Assembly (NCBI GenBank): GCA_028289365.1
Contig: JANQQM010000033.1
Span: 62,001-126,000, forward strand
Length of the DNA stretch: 64,000 bases
Source of the DNA: Salaquimonas sp.
GTDB lineage: Bacteria > Pseudomonadota > Alphaproteobacteria > Rhizobiales > Rhizobiaceae
Direction of reading: 5' to 3'
Shown here: piece after piece, positions 39,165-49,603 of the stretch
Position numbering within the stretch: the first letter of the stretch is position 1
How the letters are laid out: every line of letters begins with the position of its first letter
The notes under the pieces: generated by a model
The model's database searches: none
What the model was told of the DNA's origin: nothing
The model's input: only the letters and a program-made list of their open reading frames with translations
Program-made: the position numbers and the translations under genes

Positions 39165-40478
39165 ATGGAAGATTATTCGATCATTATCCTGTTTCTGTTC
39201 GTTCTGTTTCTGCTGCTGGGAACTGGCGTCTGGGTTGGCCTGGCGCTGATGGGTGTTGCCTGGGTCGGCATGGAATTGTTCACCACCCGGCCGGTAGGCG
39301 ATGTCATGCTAACGACCATCTGGTCGGCTTCATCTTCGTGGACGCTTACAGCGCTTCCGCTGTTTATCTGGATGGGGGAAATCCTTTATCGGACCCGATT
39401 ATCCGAGGACATGTTCAAGGGCCTGGCGCCGTGGATGGCGGGATTGCCGGGTGGGCTGGTTCACACCAATATCGTCGGCTGTACGGTTTTTGCCGCGGTC
39501 TCAGGATCGTCCGCTGCCACATTGACCACGGTCGGCAAGATGTCGATTCCGGAACTCAGGAAACGTGAGTATCCCGAGCCGATGATCATCGGGACGCTGG
39601 CAGGCGCTGCGACGCTTGGCTTGATGATCCCGCCCTCGCTTACATTGATCGTGTATGGGGTGACGATCAACGAGAGCATCTCGAAACTGTTCTTTGCCGG
39701 CATCCTGCCCGGCCTGGTTCTGGCGGGCATGTTCATGGCCTATGTTGCCATTACCAGCAAGGTGTCCAGGAAATGGAATCCGGCCAAGGAGCCGCCGCTC
39801 AGTTTTCAACAGCGGGTTGCCAATTCAAAGTTTCTGATACCCGTCTTCATCCTGATCGCGGTTGTCATCGGGTCGATGTATTTGGGCTATGCGACCGCGA
39901 CCGAGGCTGCGGCTTTTGGTGTAATCGGCGGATTGATCCTGGCCGCCAGCCAGGGCTCGCTGAACTGGAGCACTTTTGTCGAATCCCTGATGGGTGCGAC
40001 GCGGACCAGCGCGATGATCGCGCTGATCCTTGCCGGAGCGGCATTTCTGTCACTTGCGATGGGCTTCACAGGCTTGCCGCGAGGACTGGCAGACCTGATT
40101 GCGCAGCTGGAGCTGACGCGGTTTGAGCTGCTTATGGTACTGCTGATTTTCTACATCGTGCTGGGCATGTTTCTTGACGGCATTTCCTCAGTCGTCCTGA
40201 CCATGGCGGTTGTCGAGCCAATGGTTCGCGATGCCGGGATTGACCTGATCTGGTTCGGCATCTTCATCGTTGTCGTGGTCGAAATGGCACAGATAACGCC
40301 GCCAATTGGTTTCAACCTGTTCGTATTACAGGGCATGACCGATCATGAAATGAGCTTTATTGCCCGGGCGGCAATTCCGATGTTCCTGATCATGGTGTTG
40401 ATGGTTTTCGTACTCATTCTATTCCCCGAGATTGCTACCTGGCTGCCGGAGAACATTCGAAAAGGACCCGATGGTTAG
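39165..40478 (+). CDS. TRAP transporter large permease (DctM family)
   Basis: 437 aa; AATLGLMIPPSLTLIVYGVTINESISKLF, MAQITPPIGFNLFVLQGM. Confidence 0.92.
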   Translation: MEDYSIIILFLFVLFLLLGTGVWVGLALMGVAWVGMELFTTRPVGDVMLTTIWSASSSWTLTALPLFIWMGEILYRTRLSEDMFKGLAPWMAGLPGGLVHTNIVGCTVFAAVSGSSAATLTTVGKMSIPELRKREYPEPMIIGTLAGAATLGLMIPPSLTLIVYGVTINESISKLFFAGILPGLVLAGMFMAYVAITSKVSRKWNPAKEPPLSFQQRVANSKFLIPVFILIAVVIGSMYLGYATATEAAAFGVIGGLILAASQGSLNWSTFVESLMGATRTSAMIALILAGAAFLSLAMGFTGLPRGLADLIAQLELTRFELLMVLLIFYIVLGMFLDGISSVVLTMAVVEPMVRDAGIDLIWFGIFIVVVVEMAQITPPIGFNLFVLQGMTDHEMSFIARAAIPMFLIMVLMVFVLILFPEIATWLPENIRKGPDG

Positions 40479-40484
40479 CCCGTT

Positions 40485-41228
40485 TTGGAATTTTCGATCC
40501 TGACGGCAATCGGTTCACCGTGGTTGATCGCGATTGTATTTGTCATCGTGTTTCTGGCGGCGATCGTTCAGGCGGGGCTGGGTCTGGGATTTGGATTGTT
40601 GGCAGCGCCGCTGCTGGCGCTTGTTAATCCTGAGCTGGTTCCGGCCCCAACCCTGATACTCGGTTTCCTGACGGCAGGCTGGGGTGTCCTGCGGGAGCGG
40701 CAGGGCATCACCTGGAGCGAGGTTGGGATCGGGAGTATTGGCCGGGCTGTCGGCGTATCGGTAGCAGCCATCATCTTGGCTAACATTACTGATCGCGAAA
40801 CCTTCATACTAATGTTTGGTGTCATGATCGCGATCGCTGTCGGACTCTCGGTTTCAGGTTGGCGAATCCCGTTTTCTGGCGGGAGTCTCGTGTCGATGGG
40901 TGCAGTTTCCGGCTTGATGGGTACCATTACTTCGGTCGGTTCTCCGCCGATGGCACTGGTTTACCAGAACCACCCAGCGAAAAGTGCCAGGCCAACAATG
41001 GCAGCGTTTTTCATGATTGGCTGTGCATTCTCGCTTATTGGTCTGGCTATTGCAGGATGGGCCGGTTGGCAGGACCTGCTTCTTGCGGCGCTGATGCTTC
41101 CACCAATGTTTGCCGGTCTTGCCGTCATTCATTTGCTTGGTAGTCGGTTCGATGGCCATTTTCGAATGTTCCTACTTGGCATCAGTGGGCTGGCGGCCAT
41201 GGTGCTGATTGTTCGGGGGCTGACATGA
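40485..41228 (+). CDS. TauE/SafE-family membrane protein
   Basis: 247 aa, multiple TMs, FLAAIVQAGLGLGFGLLAAPLLALVNPELVPAPTLILGF. TTG start. Confidence 0.78.
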   Translation: MEFSILTAIGSPWLIAIVFVIVFLAAIVQAGLGLGFGLLAAPLLALVNPELVPAPTLILGFLTAGWGVLRERQGITWSEVGIGSIGRAVGVSVAAIILANITDRETFILMFGVMIAIAVGLSVSGWRIPFSGGSLVSMGAVSGLMGTITSVGSPPMALVYQNHPAKSARPTMAAFFMIGCAFSLIGLAIAGWAGWQDLLLAALMLPPMFAGLAVIHLLGSRFDGHFRMFLLGISGLAAMVLIVRGLT

Positions 41229-42178
41229 ACGTGGTGCAGAGGTTTTTTGTTTCTGCTGCCCGCCATGGACGAGCGTTGCTGGTTGCCGGATTGACAGCCG
41301 GGATTGCCTTTCCGGAGCTTGCGCTGGCTATGAAGCCGTGGCTGCCATTGCTGGTCTCCGCATTGTTGTTTCTTGCAGCGTTACGGGTCGGTCCCAGACA
41401 AGCGTTCGGTGTGGCGCGGGATTTGCCGGTGTCTGCCGGAATTGCAATTTTTTATCAGATCGTCATGCCTGTCGCGGCAATTTTGATCATGATGGTCTTT
41501 GGCTGGCTATCCTTCCCGGTTGCAGCAGCCCTGGTGTTGATGCTGTCGGCATCGCCGATTTCGGGCAATGCGAACCTGACAATCATGACCGGGCATGATC
41601 CCGCACCAGCCTTGCGGCTGATGATAATCGGCACCGCATTATTGCCGCTCACTGTGATATTGCCGCTTTCCCTGGTGCCGGAATTGGGTTCTGTCCAAGA
41701 TGTTATTGAAGCGGCAATACGTTTGATGGGTGTGATTGCTGCGGCAGCTATCCTTGGATTTTGTCTACGGCATTTTCTAATGCCAAACCCAACACAAGAC
41801 GGAATACGGATTCTGGACGGAGTTTCGGCAATCACGATGGCAATCGTGGTTATCGGCTTAATGTCGGCGGTCGGTCCGGCGATTTTCACATCGCCTCTTC
41901 AGTTTTTCTATTGGCTTGGTATTGCCTGTCTGGCAAATCTGGGTCTTCAGGTCCTGATGGTGTCTGTGTTGAAGTATTCGCGTTTTCGCCAGCAGCGCGT
42001 AGCTTATGCGATTAGTGCCGGAAACAGGAATATTGCGCTATTTCTTGTCGCCCTGCCGCAAGAAGTCACTGATCCGTTGCTGCTATTTATCGGGTGTTAC
42101 CAAATTCCAATGTATCTGACGCCAATCCTGCTTGGAAAGATTTATGGGTCAGTAGAGACCGAACCGCAGCCGGAGTAG
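41225..42178 (+). CDS. Bile acid:sodium symporter (BASS)-like transporter
   Basis: 317 aa, about 9-10 TMs; ASPISGNANLTIMTGHDPAPALRLMI and AISAGNRNIALFLVALP are BASS-like. Confidence 0.65.
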   Translation: MNVVQRFFVSAARHGRALLVAGLTAGIAFPELALAMKPWLPLLVSALLFLAALRVGPRQAFGVARDLPVSAGIAIFYQIVMPVAAILIMMVFGWLSFPVAAALVLMLSASPISGNANLTIMTGHDPAPALRLMIIGTALLPLTVILPLSLVPELGSVQDVIEAAIRLMGVIAAAAILGFCLRHFLMPNPTQDGIRILDGVSAITMAIVVIGLMSAVGPAIFTSPLQFFYWLGIACLANLGLQVLMVSVLKYSRFRQQRVAYAISAGNRNIALFLVALPQEVTDPLLLFIGCYQIPMYLTPILLGKIYGSVETEPQPE

Positions 42179-42266
42179 GCGCAATTCAACGATCACAAAA
42201 CTGAAATACGATGCAGCTAAGTACTAAAGCTACTTGAACCTTGTCCTCCGGAGTTGGTCTTGCCCT

Positions 42267-43091
42267 ATGAAGTTGATCCACATATCCGACATTCACATCA
42301 ATGAAGCGGCAATTCTCGATCAAGATCCGGTCGAAAATTTCAAACTTTGCATGCGCCACGTGGAAAAACACCACAGGGAAGCAGACATGGTCGTGATTAC
42401 CGGTGATCTGACCCATCATGGAAATCAGTCGAGTTACCAAATGTTGCGGGACTTGATATCCGAGTGGAGCATCAATCCTTTGCTCATGATCGGGAATCAC
42501 GACGACCGAAGTGTTTTCCTGGATCATTTTCCGGATCAAGCGACAGATCGGAACGGATTTGTTCAATATGTGACTGATCGAGAAGAAGGGCGTTTCATAT
42601 TTCTCGATACGGTCGAAACCGGCACCCATGCCGGCCGTTTCTGCGAGCTGCGGCAAAGCTGGCTGGAAGAAAAACTGCAGGAAGCTGAAAGGCTCAGTTT
42701 TCCGGTTTATTTGTTCATGCATCACCAACCGATTGGCGTCGGAGTCAAGAACTCGGACATTATCGGTTTATTGGATGGCGAAGCGTTCCGACAGATAATT
42801 TCGCGGTATAACCGTACCATCCAACATCTGTTTTTCGGTCATTGTCACTATGTCCTTTCCGGCAGCGTATGCGGAATACCGATGTCGGCACCGCGTTCCA
42901 CCAATCATCCCTGCGTGCCGGATTTTTCAAACTCTGATTCGCTGGGTGTTGCCCCCAGCCCGGCGACTTACAATGTATGTCTGATTGGTGACCAATCTGT
43001 CGTGGTTCATTCGATCGATTTTCAGCTTGATGGCGACATATTGTGGTACCAATCCACAGCCGATGGCTGGATAAATGAAAAAGCTGTTTGA
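42267..43091 (+). CDS. Metallophosphoesterase (calcineurin-like)
   Basis: HISDIHI, VVITGDLTHHG, MIGNHDDR, LFMHHQPIG, FGHCHY motifs. Start about 42267 (MKLIHISDIH). Confidence 0.88.
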   Translation: MKLIHISDIHINEAAILDQDPVENFKLCMRHVEKHHREADMVVITGDLTHHGNQSSYQMLRDLISEWSINPLLMIGNHDDRSVFLDHFPDQATDRNGFVQYVTDREEGRFIFLDTVETGTHAGRFCELRQSWLEEKLQEAERLSFPVYLFMHHQPIGVGVKNSDIIGLLDGEAFRQIISRYNRTIQHLFFGHCHYVLSGSVCGIPMSAPRSTNHPCVPDFSNSDSLGVAPSPATYNVCLIGDQSVVVHSIDFQLDGDILWYQSTADGWINEKAV

Positions 43092-43199
43092 AAGATTTGG
43101 CAATCCGTTCATTGTGGCTTCGCTGCTGTCACCGGTTTGAAACAAATCCTTTATCAAAATGACATTGATGGTTGGTAGTCGGTTCAAAATTGAAGGGTT

Positions 43200-44108
43200 T
43201 TGGTGATGTGGACCGATTCTATCCAAGAACAGAATATCGACTTTACCTATTCAAGCCCGACTTATTCCATTCCCCGGCGGGCACTTATCAGAACCATTGA
43301 ATTGCTTGGCGGACAGCCAAAGCTGAAAAAGCTGTACATGCAGTACGCGCTTGATGATGCTAATGGGCGCGATTTTTTTCAGTCAGCGATCGATAGCCTT
43401 CAACTCAACGTCAAAATGAACAGATCGCGCCTGGCGCACATACCGCAGTCAGGGCCGGTTCTATTTATTGCAAATCATCCCTATGGCGTGCTGGATGGCA
43501 TTGCGCTTACCTGGTTGGCCGAGCAAGTCAGACCTGACATCAAGGTGCTGGCCAACCACGTCTTGTGTCAGGTGCCTGAAACCGAGAAATCCCTGCTGCC
43601 GATCGACTTCTCCGGCAACAAGAAGGCCCTGGAAACCAATATACAGTCGCGTAAATCTGCGCTTCATCATTTAAAGCGTGGTGGCGCAATCGGCATCTTT
43701 CCTGGTGGCGGGGTCGCTGCCAGCGTCAATCCGTTGAAGGGTCCAGCGGTCGATCCAATGTGGCATCCCTTTACTGCCAAATTGGCGCGTTGTCCGGATA
43801 CCATGATCGTTCCGGTTTATTTTGGTGGACAGAATTCAAGGATTTTTCAGATCGCAAGCCATGTCAGCTACACGTTGCGCTTGGCACTTTACTTCTTCGA
43901 AACTGCGCGCCGGATCAAATCCGATTTCGAAATTGCCATTGGAGAAACCATAGGACCGAAAGAAATTCATAGCTATGAAGATCGGCAGGAATTGCTGAGT
44001 TTTCTTCGCCAGAAGACTTTTGAACTGGCAAATTCAGTTGAGCCAACTGGCAAGAATGTGCCACGGTTTGATGCGGAATATAGCTATCCCAGCCACTTCA
44101 AGCTGTAG
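43200..44108 (+). CDS. Lysophospholipid acyltransferase (PlsC)-family protein
   Basis: FIANHPYGVLDGIAL (NHxxxxD-type box; here NHPYGVLD) and GIFPGGGVAAS motif. Confidence 0.75.
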   Translation: MVMWTDSIQEQNIDFTYSSPTYSIPRRALIRTIELLGGQPKLKKLYMQYALDDANGRDFFQSAIDSLQLNVKMNRSRLAHIPQSGPVLFIANHPYGVLDGIALTWLAEQVRPDIKVLANHVLCQVPETEKSLLPIDFSGNKKALETNIQSRKSALHHLKRGGAIGIFPGGGVAASVNPLKGPAVDPMWHPFTAKLARCPDTMIVPVYFGGQNSRIFQIASHVSYTLRLALYFFETARRIKSDFEIAIGETIGPKEIHSYEDRQELLSFLRQKTFELANSVEPTGKNVPRFDAEYSYPSHFKL

Positions 44109-44127
44109 TTGACGAAAGAAGCGGATT

Positions 44128-44772
44128 TCATCCGTCTGCCGCATCTGGTTGGTTATCCGGTCGTGCAGAATCAAATGCTGGGAGCTCAAGGCAGCGGGCT
44201 TCAATTTCGGTCAACCGTGAGAAAGCGGAAAGGTCAAAATCCCATCGATGGGCGTTGTAGAGTTGCGGTATGAGACAGAGATCGGACAATGATGGTCTGT
44301 CACCAAAGCTGAACCGGTCGTCCGGCTGGATCAGCGATTGATAAGCGACAAAACCGCGCCTCATCCATTCATGCATCCAGTCGATTGCATCATCCTGGTC
44401 GTGTCCCATTTCCGTTAGTCTTTTTATGACCCTAAGGTTGTTTACCGGATGGATGTCGCAGGCAATGGTGAATGCGGCCGCCTCGTTTCGAGCGGTGAAT
44501 TTTGGGTCCGCGGGTACCAGTGGCGGGTTGGGATAGGTCCGATCCAGCCAATTCAGGATCGCCATTGACTGGGTCAGAATTGTTCCGTCGCCAAGTCGAA
44601 GGCTCGGTACACCTTGCCCTGCATTGATGGCCGAATACTCGCTTGCGGTTTGTTCTCCTCCTACCAGATCGACGGGTATGGTCTCAAATGCCAATCCCTT
44701 CAAATGGAGTGCGATGCGGACCCTGTATGACGTGGTCGAGCGCCAATAGCTGTAAAGCGTTAGTTCGCTCAT
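44128..44772 (-). CDS. maiA: Maleylacetoacetate isomerase
   Basis: 214 aa; [22 protein letters not shown], overlaps hmgA stop by 4 nt. Confidence 0.9.
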   Translation of the reverse strand: MSELTLYSYWRSTTSYRVRIALHLKGLAFETIPVDLVGGEQTASEYSAINAGQGVPSLRLGDGTILTQSMAILNWLDRTYPNPPLVPADPKFTARNEAAAFTIACDIHPVNNLRVIKRLTEMGHDQDDAIDWMHEWMRRGFVAYQSLIQPDDRFSFGDRPSLSDLCLIPQLYNAHRWDFDLSAFSRLTEIEARCLELPAFDSARPDNQPDAADG

Positions 44773-46139
44773 TTGCGTCCAGGCGAACCATCATAGTGTT
44801 TCTTCAGATCCGACCAGCAATCGATGTAATCATCCTGCAACGGCGCTTCATTTGCAGCAAAGTCAGTCAGGTGCTGGGGAAAACGCGTCTCGAACATGAA
44901 CGACATGGTGTTATCGAGTTTTTCAGCCTGCAGCTTGGCGTTTGATGCTCCCTCAAACGCGTCCTTGTCAGGCCCATGCGGTAGCATCATGTTGTGAAGG
45001 CTGATACCGCCGGGCGCAAAACCTTCAGGCTTGGCGTCATAAACGCCGTAAATGTTCCCCATCAATTCGGACATGATGTTCTTGTGATACCAGGGCGGAC
45101 GGAATGTATCTTCTGCCACCATCCATCGCTCGCGAAAGAGCACAAAGTCGATATTTGCCGTGCCCGGTTGACCGGAAGGTGCAGTCAGTACAGTAAAGAT
45201 CGAAGGATCGGGGTGATCATAGAGGATGGCGCCGACCGGACAATAGGTGCGCAAGTCGTATTTGACCGGTGCATAATTGCCGTGCCACGCAACGACGTCG
45301 AGCGGGCTTTGATCGATTTCGGTGACATGGAACTGGCCGCACCATTTGATCGTTATCGTCGAGGCGACTTCTCGATCCTCGAAGGCGGCAACCGGGGCCT
45401 TGAAGTCACGTGGATTTGCCAGACAGTTGGCTCCAATCGGTCCACGGCCCGGCAATTCGAATTTTTGCCCGTAGTTCTCGCAGACAAACCCCCTCGCAGG
45501 CCCCTGGATCAACTCAACCCGATAGACGAGGCCCCTGGGAATGACCGCTATTTCCTTGGGTTCCAGATCGATTATGCCAAGTTCCGTATGAAATCTGATC
45601 CGGCCATCCTGTGGCACGACCAGCAATTCGCTGTCTGCGGAGTAGAAATAATCGTCCACCATGCTCTCGGTAACCAGGTAGACGTGGGCAGCCATTCCAA
45701 CCTGCGTGTTCACGTCGCCAGCAGTTGTCATGGTGCGCATGCCGGTGATCCAGTTGAGCGGCTTGTCGCTGTGATCAATCGGATTCCAGCGGTATTGACC
45801 AAGCGAGATCACATCCGGATCGACATTTGGTGCGGACTTCCAATACGGGACGTCGATTTTTTTATAGCGGTTTGAATGTTTCACCGATGGCCGGATCCGA
45901 TAGCACCAGGTACGTTCATTCTGATGACTCGGCGCAGTAAAGGCTGTTCCGGACAGTTGTTCTGCATAGAGACCATATTCGCATTTCTGGGGAGAGTTCA
46001 TGCCTTGGGGGAGGGCGCCCGGCAGTGCCTCGGTTTCATAATCATTTCCAAATCCAGGCATGTAACCAGGTGTTGTTCCGTTTGTCGCTAGTTGCTGCAC
46101 GATTTTCCGGTTTTCCTGAATGGTCATAATTCCCTCCAT
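44769..46139 (-). CDS. hmgA: Homogentisate 1,2-dioxygenase
   Basis: 456 aa; [60 protein letters not shown]. Confidence 0.95.
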   Translation of the reverse strand: MEGIMTIQENRKIVQQLATNGTTPGYMPGFGNDYETEALPGALPQGMNSPQKCEYGLYAEQLSGTAFTAPSHQNERTWCYRIRPSVKHSNRYKKIDVPYWKSAPNVDPDVISLGQYRWNPIDHSDKPLNWITGMRTMTTAGDVNTQVGMAAHVYLVTESMVDDYFYSADSELLVVPQDGRIRFHTELGIIDLEPKEIAVIPRGLVYRVELIQGPARGFVCENYGQKFELPGRGPIGANCLANPRDFKAPVAAFEDREVASTITIKWCGQFHVTEIDQSPLDVVAWHGNYAPVKYDLRTYCPVGAILYDHPDPSIFTVLTAPSGQPGTANIDFVLFRERWMVAEDTFRPPWYHKNIMSELMGNIYGVYDAKPEGFAPGGISLHNMMLPHGPDKDAFEGASNAKLQAEKLDNTMSFMFETRFPQHLTDFAANEAPLQDDYIDCWSDLKKHYDGSPGRK

Positions 46140-46293
46140 CTGGCCAATGTCGCGGTCATCGCAGTTTTATCACCTAACAGGCTGGGCGTCGGTTCAACGC
46201 CTCAATATGGGTCGGCGGCGATGCATTGTCGTTCGACCTGTCGTTTCGGCGCTGCCCATATTCCGTGACATATACAGGCGCTGCCTTGGCCGG

Positions 46294-46370
46294 TGGTGAT
46301 CCCGACAGGACTCGAACCTGTTACCTACAGATTAGGAATCTGTCGCTCTATCCTGATGAGCTACGGGACC
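46294..46370 (-). tRNA. tRNA-Arg (CCT)
   Basis: Reverse complement GGTCCCGTAGCTCATCAGGATAGAGCGACAGATTCCTAATCTGTAGGTAACAGGTTCGAGTCCTGTCGGGATCACCA: acceptor GGTCCCG/CGGGATC, anticodon arm ACAGA-TTCCTAA-TCTGT, encoded CCA. Confidence 0.96.
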
Positions 46371-46633
46371 ACATTTTGGTGATATCAAATGCCAAATGGA
46401 ATTCCAATGATGGAATTGTTCTTTGCGTGCCGCATTTGGTGAAATTTGCCTGTTCCCGGGCAGATGGCTTCCTGTATCGGCCGATCCTGGATATTTAAAC
46501 ATACAAAATGATAATGAATATTGTTCTCGCGGTTGCACTTGCCGGCTTCGTTTTGTAGTGACAATCTGAAATTTGTCTTGCGGCGCAATAATCGATTACC
46601 AGTCGCAATTCTTCGTTTTTTCAGGAGATTCCC

Positions 46634-47965
46634 ATGCGTGTTGCCATGATAGGTACCGGCTATGTTGGACTGGTTTCGGGTGCCTGTTTTGCCGATTTTG
46701 GCCATGAGGTTACCTGTATCGACAAGGACGAGGAGAAGATCGGGGCACTGAAGCGAGGCGAAATACCGATATTCGAACCTGGACTGGATCTGCTGGTCGC
46801 CAGCAATGTTGAGGAAAACCGTCTGTTCTTTACCACGGAAGCTTCCGATGCCATTGCCTCGGCCGATATCGTGTTCATCGCAGTTGGAACACCGGCAAGG
46901 CGCGGAGACGGGCATGCAGATCTGTCCTATGTCTATGCGGCGGCAGAAGAAATTGCCGGGCTGTTGGATGGCTATACGGTAATAGTTACCAAATCGACGG
47001 TGCCTGTCGGGACCGGAGATGAGGTTGAAGCGATCATCTCGAGGGTTGCCCCAGAGGCAGAGTTTGATGTTGCTTCGAACCCCGAATTTCTGCGCGAAGG
47101 TGCTGCGATCAGTGACTTCAAACGGCCAGACCGAATTGTCGTCGGCGCAGAAAGTGAGCGTGCTGTTGCCGCCCTGCGTGAACTCTATCGCCCGCTATAT
47201 CTCAACGAGACCCCGATGGTGGTAACCGGTCGGCGTACCGCTGAGCTGATCAAATATGCGGCCAATGCATTTCTGGCAGTCAAGATCGGCTTCATCAACG
47301 AGATTTCGGATTTGTGTGACGCGGTCGGTGCTGATGTGCAACAGATTGCCCGGGGAATTGGTCTGGACAATCGGATTGGCGGTAAGTTTCTACATGCGGG
47401 TCCCGGCTATGGTGGTTCGTGCTTTCCAAAGGACACGCTTGCGCTTTCAAAAACGGCGCAAGATGCCGACACGCCGATCACCATTGTCGACAGCGTGATC
47501 AAGTCCAATGACAATCGCAAGAAATCGATGGTCGATCGAATTGTCGAAGCCGCTGGAGGCGATGTCTCCGGAAAGGTCATTTCGATTTTGGGTCTGACCT
47601 TCAAACCCAATACGGATGACATGCGGGATGCCCCCAGCTTGGTCATCATCCCCGGATTGCAGGCGCTTGGTGCCTCGATCCGCGCCTTTGATCCAGAGGG
47701 CATGAACGAAGCCGGAAAATTGCTGGAAGACGTAACCTATTGCAATGGTGCCTATGATTGTATTGAGGGATCGGATATTGCGGTCATTGTCACGGAATGG
47801 GATCAGTTTCGGGCACTCGATCTTGATCGGGTAGTTGCCAGTCTCAATGAAAAGACGTTGGTAGACCTTCGAAACATCTATCCGCTTGATGAAATTTCAG
47901 GCAGAGATATCAATTATCATTCGATTGGTCGTCCCGAAAGCAGTCAGCAGAATATTAATCCTTAA
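46634..47965 (+). CDS. ugd: UDP-glucose 6-dehydrogenase
   Basis: 443 aa; MRVAMIGTGYVGLVSGACFADFGHEVTCIDKDEEKI, GPGYGGSCFPKDTLAL. Confidence 0.94.
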   Translation: MRVAMIGTGYVGLVSGACFADFGHEVTCIDKDEEKIGALKRGEIPIFEPGLDLLVASNVEENRLFFTTEASDAIASADIVFIAVGTPARRGDGHADLSYVYAAAEEIAGLLDGYTVIVTKSTVPVGTGDEVEAIISRVAPEAEFDVASNPEFLREGAAISDFKRPDRIVVGAESERAVAALRELYRPLYLNETPMVVTGRRTAELIKYAANAFLAVKIGFINEISDLCDAVGADVQQIARGIGLDNRIGGKFLHAGPGYGGSCFPKDTLALSKTAQDADTPITIVDSVIKSNDNRKKSMVDRIVEAAGGDVSGKVISILGLTFKPNTDDMRDAPSLVIIPGLQALGASIRAFDPEGMNEAGKLLEDVTYCNGAYDCIEGSDIAVIVTEWDQFRALDLDRVVASLNEKTLVDLRNIYPLDEISGRDINYHSIGRPESSQQNINP

Positions 47966-48042
47966 TTTCGACGCCAAAATCTGTTAGTCAAAACAATCGG
48001 CTAACGCCGAATGCGGATAAATTGTAACGAGGCCAGTTTTTA

Positions 48043-49542
48043 TTGCCGGCTAATGCAAAGATCAGCGCCATCTTCCAGCGCCTAAGAGGTTGTGTGCCCC
48101 AACGGGTACTTGGCCTGATTTTTTGCGCCTTCGTTTTGCAAGGCTGCCTGCTTGCGGGACTGGAAAGTGTCAAGACCGAGCCGATCCTTACCTCGAGCTT
48201 TGTTCGTCCGGATGATCCGCAGGAGGAAATTGGGGCTCGCGAACATCCACTGGTGCTGGCAAAATATGGTGGCGAATACACGAACCGTGATGCCCAGAAT
48301 ATGCTTGCGGTCATTGTCGGCAGACTGGTTTCGGTATCCGATGACCCTGGGCGAATATACAAGGTCACTGTTCTTGATACCCCGAAAGTCAACGCGTTCG
48401 CTTTGCCGGGTGGTTATCTGTATCTGACGCGTGGACTACTTGCACTTGCCAATGATTCGTCCGAGCTTGCTGCGGTTATTGCGCATGAAATGGCCCATGT
48501 GACAGCCAACCATGCAATAATCCGGCAGGAAAAGCTTACCGGCAACCAGGTTGGCGAGGAAGTCGTCAATGAGGTGCTTGGGGATACGCTTGCAGCACGC
48601 GTCGCGCTTGCCGCGAACCAGCTTCAAATCGCAGATTTCTCCCGCGAACAGGAACTCCAGGCAGACGCAATCGGAATCCGGATGATCGGTAGGGCCGGTT
48701 ATGATCCTTATGGATCAGCCCGGTTTCTTCGGACCATGCAGGCCTATCAGAATTTCAAACAGGGCAGTTCGGCCAAACTGGATGAGAACTCATTCATGTC
48801 CAGCCATCCGACCACGCCCCAGCGCATTGAACTGGCAAAACGGCATGCACGTTTCTTCGGCTCCCCTGGTATCGGGGATGCTGACAGGGATCGGTATCTG
48901 AAAGGGATTGATGGACTTCTATATGGCGATACCGCAGATGAAGGTTTTGTCCGAGGGCAGAGTTTCTCGCATTCCGGGCTTGGTATTACATTTTCAGTTC
49001 CGGATGACGCCAGAATAGATAACCAGCCGAAGGCGGTAATCATCACCGGTCCCGGAGAAGCCGCGACGCGGTTTGATGCAGCCGTGATCGGCAGATGGCA
49101 GTCACTCAAAGACTATTTGAAGAGCGGCTGGATCAACGGATTGCTGCCGGAGACGATTGGCGAGGGGGTTTCGGGTAATGGCTTGAAATTTGCCTATGCC
49201 GATGCCTTGGCGGAAGGATGGCAGTTCAGGATCAAGATCATTCAAACCGGAACGCAGGTCTATCGCTTCATCACAGCGGTTCCGGCCGGTTCGGAAGATC
49301 CGGTTGAAATTTCGGAAGCAATTACAAACAGTTTCAGGAAATTGACGGAAACCGAACGCGCCAGTCTTGCACCGCTCCGGTTGAAAGTTGTCACGGTTTC
49401 TCCGACTGACAATATTGGTACGATGGCTTCGCGGATGAAGGTCGGCAATTCCGGCTTACGGATCTTTAGTCTCATAAACGGGCTGGGGCCCGGGGCCACG
49501 CTGGAACCGGGATCAAAAGTAAAGATCGTTACCGACAGCTAG
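48043..49542 (+). CDS. M48-family metalloprotease
   Basis: HEMAHVTANHA (HExxH) and EQELQADAIGIRMI; C-terminal domain with LysM-like segment (LINGLGPGATLEPGSKVKIV). TTG start. Confidence 0.87.
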   Translation: MPANAKISAIFQRLRGCVPQRVLGLIFCAFVLQGCLLAGLESVKTEPILTSSFVRPDDPQEEIGAREHPLVLAKYGGEYTNRDAQNMLAVIVGRLVSVSDDPGRIYKVTVLDTPKVNAFALPGGYLYLTRGLLALANDSSELAAVIAHEMAHVTANHAIIRQEKLTGNQVGEEVVNEVLGDTLAARVALAANQLQIADFSREQELQADAIGIRMIGRAGYDPYGSARFLRTMQAYQNFKQGSSAKLDENSFMSSHPTTPQRIELAKRHARFFGSPGIGDADRDRYLKGIDGLLYGDTADEGFVRGQSFSHSGLGITFSVPDDARIDNQPKAVIITGPGEAATRFDAAVIGRWQSLKDYLKSGWINGLLPETIGEGVSGNGLKFAYADALAEGWQFRIKIIQTGTQVYRFITAVPAGSEDPVEISEAITNSFRKLTETERASLAPLRLKVVTVSPTDNIGTMASRMKVGNSGLRIFSLINGLGPGATLEPGSKVKIVTDS

Positions 49543-49603
49543 CAAAAGCTGGGAAGCCTGGACTTCGACCAAATGCGATTATTCCTGATGATCTCGTCGA
49601 TTT

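Noticed and set aside
44994-45875. 293-aa plus-strand ORF
   Set aside because: Antisense shadow of hmgA, whose reading frame is unambiguous.
46226-46498. 90-aa plus-strand ORF containing DPDRTRTCYLQIRNLSLYPDELRDH
   Set aside because: It is the antisense translation of tRNA-Arg(CCT); not a protein.
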